From the NCBI GenBank assembly GCA_045593825.1, contig JAZNXI010000151.1, positions 1-9,404 of the forward strand: a stretch of DNA of 9,404 nucleotides, in the 5' to 3' direction. Below the pieces are notes generated by a model that saw only the letters and a program-made list of their open reading frames with translations, did no database searches and was not told where the DNA came from. Made by a program: the position numbers and the translations under genes. This DNA comes from SIG299 sp045593825 (GTDB lineage: Bacteria; Bacillota; Clostridia; Lachnospirales; Lachnospiraceae). Below, piece by piece: positions 7,291-9,404 of the stretch (position 1 is the first letter of the stretch; the number at the start of each line of letters is the position of its first letter).

Positions 7291-8580
7291 ATGAAAATTA
7301 GAAATGGAAACAAACAGAATAAATGGATAGCAGGAGTGATGATGCTGTTGTTGCTTCTGGCAGCAGTTCCGGTAACAACCGTGGAAGCTGCCAGCGCAAC
7401 AATAACCCTTTCCACCGACGCAGAGGAAATCCATGCCGGTGATACGGTAGAAGTAAAACTGACCATTAGTGCAGATGCTACCATTGGCGATTTTGAGGCT
7501 TTCTTAAGCTACGATGACACCATATTTGAATTTTATTCGGCCGCTTCCTGTATTACAGGGGGCGCCGGCTTTTTAAAGGTATCGGATATCGGAGCTTCGC
7601 CATCTGCCCAGGAGCGTACTTACCGCATTTGGTTTAAGGCATTGACCCAGGGTGAGTGTGAGGTTGCTATATATGACCGGCCGGTGGTATATTGCTATAC
7701 CGACGGCACAGAAATGTCGGTAACCGGAGTAAACAAGATTTTTTCGGTACTGCCTTCTTTTTCTGCTTCGGATAACAACCGGTTGTCAGCGCTGTATTTG
7801 GTGGATAACCAGCCGAAAGCCATAGAATTGACCCCTGCATTTTCCCAGGAAGTACAGACTTATCAAGGGGTGGTGCCTTTTGAGGCAACCATGGTAATCG
7901 TCAGCGCCATTGCTGAGGATTCTTTGGCAGATGTAAAAGTAGAAGGCGGCAAAAATTTGGCAGTCGGAAATAACGAGGTTTTGATTACGGTAACCGCAGA
8001 AAACGGTTCTAAACGTGTATATACTGTTTATATAAACCGTGCAGAGTATGCGGAACCGACAACCACACCGGAAGGACCGGATAACCCGGCAGAACCGACA
8101 GCTGCACCAACAGAACCGGTAATTACCTACGAACCGGGTATTGTATTTGAAACAAAGGAAGAACAGGTGCTTATAACAGAGTACCATACCTATACAGCCT
8201 GTGAAAAACCGGCAAGCTTTACTCTGCCGGACGGATATGTACAGACAACCCTGATGATAAATAATATTCAGGTGACAGCGTATGCAAAGCAGGGAGTAAA
8301 TCCGGAGGAGTTCCTTCTGCTTGTGTTGAAAAACGATGCGGGAGAAGTGAACTGGTACCGGTATGACCGGATAGAGCAGACCCTGCAAAGAGTAAAGGAA
8401 GAAGAATATGTAGTAACCCAGGTAATTGAAAGCAATGACGAAAGCCTAAAGACTGCAATTGCAGAGTATCAGATGCATCAGTCTATACTGACTTTTGCGG
8501 TAGCCTTATTAATTGGTATTTGTCTGATGCTTTTGGGAGTTATCCTGTGGTTATGTATACGACGTAAGAATCGAGGATAG
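7291..8580 (+). CDS. Membrane-anchored surface protein with cohesin-like and cadherin-like domains
   Basis: A 429-residue exported protein of unknown role. A signal peptide (about 1-35: NKQNKW then a hydrophobic run with five leucines, ending near EAASA) precedes a cohesin-like beta-sandwich at about 36-150, marked by EIHAGDTVEVKLTIS and GDFEAFLSYDDTIFEF. A cadherin-like domain (PF12733 type) follows at about 161-252, from NNRLSALYL to YTVYINRAE. A Pro/Thr/Glu linker spans 253-277. An unrecognised domain of about 280-385 follows (YHTYTACEKPASFTLPDGY, then VNWYRYDRIEQTLQRV). A transmembrane helix at 398-422 with the basic tail RRKNRG anchors it, with the domains outside. The start is supported by AAAGGA at 7275-7280. 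It lies 22 bases after the multi-SH3 gene and 6 before clpC, with no terminator at either junction. Cohesin domains classically bind dockerins, but no dockerin is visible here, so binding is not established. Confidence 0.85.
   Translation: MKIRNGNKQNKWIAGVMMLLLLLAAVPVTTVEAASATITLSTDAEEIHAGDTVEVKLTISADATIGDFEAFLSYDDTIFEFYSAASCITGGAGFLKVSDIGASPSAQERTYRIWFKALTQGECEVAIYDRPVVYCYTDGTEMSVTGVNKIFSVLPSFSASDNNRLSALYLVDNQPKAIELTPAFSQEVQTYQGVVPFEATMVIVSAIAEDSLADVKVEGGKNLAVGNNEVLITVTAENGSKRVYTVYINRAEYAEPTTTPEGPDNPAEPTAAPTEPVITYEPGIVFETKEEQVLITEYHTYTACEKPASFTLPDGYVQTTLMINNIQVTAYAKQGVNPEEFLLLVLKNDAGEVNWYRYDRIEQTLQRVKEEEYVVTQVIESNDESLKTAIAEYQMHQSILTFAVALLIGICLMLLGVILWLCIRRKNRG
8573..8577 (+). promoter_or_regulatory. 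Ribosome binding site of clpC inside the preceding gene
   Basis: GAGGA lies within the last codons of the cohesin-like gene, nine bases before the ATG at 8587. Only six bases separate the stop at 8580 from that ATG. There is no room for a promoter, CtsR operator or terminator between the two genes, so translation of clpC is probably coupled to the upstream gene unless a promoter lies within it. Confidence 0.7.
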
Positions 8581-8586
8581 TCAAAA

Positions 8587-9404
8587 ATGAAAGAAAAGTT
8601 TACACCAAACGCCCAGAGGGTACTGGCTGTGGCATACGAATTATCGGAGCAGATGGGCCAAAGCTATATTGGTACAGAGCATCTGCTTATTGCCTTGACC
8701 CAGTGTGATGGTGTGGCAAAAGATATTTTATTGCAGAACGGTACAGAAGAAGATAAATTATTGGAACTGGCAAAACAGCTGATTGTGCTGGGCGGCGGTG
8801 AAGAGCCGGACGGTCAGGACAGTTTTTCTCCAATGGCAAGAAAGGTACTTCTGCAGAGTGAACAGGAAGCAAACGCATACGGAGAGCGTCTGGCGGGTAC
8901 GGAGCATATGCTGGTGGCCCTTCTCAAAGAGAGAATGTGTCTGGCGGTGCGGTTGCTGAATACATTGGAAGTAAACGTGCAGAAGGTGTTTACGGACGCT
9001 GTTTTACTGATGGGTGGCGATATGGCTTCGGCAAAGGCAGAATTTGCTATCAGCAGAGGCAAAGGAACCAAACGGTCTTCTACCCCTACCTTAGAGCAGT
9101 ACAGCAGGGATTTAACCCTTCAGGCAGAAGAACATAAATTAGATCCGGTTGTGGGACGCATCAAAGAGATGGAGCGTCTGATTCAGATTTTATGCCGGAG
9201 AACAAAAAACAACCCGTGCTTAATCGGTGAACCGGGTGTAGGTAAAACCGCAGTGGTGGAAGGACTGGCAACCTTGCTTGCCAAGGGAGATGTGCCTGAG
9301 CTTATGAAAGGGAAAAAGATTTTATCCCTGGATTTATCTGCTATGGTGGCGGGTTCCAAATACCGTGGTGAATTTGAAGAAAGAATCAAGCGTGTCATTG
9401 CAGA
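8587..9404 (+). CDS. clpC: ClpC-type AAA+ protease-associated chaperone, 3'-partial
   Basis: ClpC unfolds and threads damaged or tagged proteins into the ClpP peptidase in the cytosol, using ATP. Here the first 272 codons are present, and the frame stays open to the window end. The Clp N-terminal double repeat covers about residues 1-145. Repeat one includes FTPNAQRVLAVAYELSEQ and YIGTEHLLIAL; repeat two includes FSPMARKVLLQSEQEA and LAGTEHMLVALL. The first AAA domain begins near LEQYSRDLTLQAEEHKLDPVVGR, with Walker A GEPGVGKT at residues 214-221 and the pore-loop context SAMVAGSKYRGEFEERIK near 253-270. Walker B, the middle domain and the ClpP-binding loop lie beyond the window, so ClpC against another Clp class is judged from the N-terminal half only. 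No McsA, McsB or CtsR gene lies upstream, unlike the B. subtilis cluster. Confidence 0.9.
   Translation, partial: MKEKFTPNAQRVLAVAYELSEQMGQSYIGTEHLLIALTQCDGVAKDILLQNGTEEDKLLELAKQLIVLGGGEEPDGQDSFSPMARKVLLQSEQEANAYGERLAGTEHMLVALLKERMCLAVRLLNTLEVNVQKVFTDAVLLMGGDMASAKAEFAISRGKGTKRSSTPTLEQYSRDLTLQAEEHKLDPVVGRIKEMERLIQILCRRTKNNPCLIGEPGVGKTAVVEGLATLLAKGDVPELMKGKKILSLDLSAMVAGSKYRGEFEERIKRVIA

Noticed and set aside
8937..9137. Plus-strand 66-codon frame inside clpC
   Set aside because: It lies out of frame inside a gene whose Clp N-terminal repeats and Walker A motif read through without a break.

Overview
The window reads as a chromosomal segment of a Gram-positive Firmicute, most likely a gut Clostridia/Lachnospiraceae-type bacterium. 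This is inferred from the purM-purN-purD order, strong AGGAGG-type ribosome sites, long surface proteins with PTATPT linkers, SH3b and cadherin-like modules, and a ClpC-type chaperone. All recognised genes lie on the + strand. No rRNA, tRNA, CRISPR array or transposase gene was seen.

Bases 1-2987 hold the end of a de novo purine operon: purM (5' end missing and frame disturbed at the window edge), purN (overlapping purM by 7 bases) and purD. A 40-base hairpin lies in the purN-purD gap. A clear Rho-independent terminator closes the block at 3013-3050.

Bases 2988-3476 carry no credible gene. Most of this gap is one large, imperfect inverted repeat (about 3058-3368). It would fold into a single hairpin of roughly 310 bases. 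It is followed by a promoter-like sequence (3384-3411) and a leader of about 65 bases. The inverted repeat is the most unexplained structure in the window, either a MITE-like element or a structured non-coding RNA.

Bases 3477-9404 look like a second transcription unit of three closely spaced genes. The first encodes a 1263-residue secreted wall protein with about seven SH3-like modules, a glucosaminidase-type catalytic region and a C-terminal cadherin-like domain. The second encodes a 429-residue membrane-anchored surface protein with a cohesin-like domain, a second cadherin-like domain and an unrecognised juxtamembrane domain. The third is the first 272 codons of a clpC-type AAA+ chaperone, which runs off the window. 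The two envelope proteins share the cadherin-like module and may work together at the cell wall. The chaperone sits only 6 bases downstream, with its ribosome site inside the preceding gene, so it is probably co-expressed with them.
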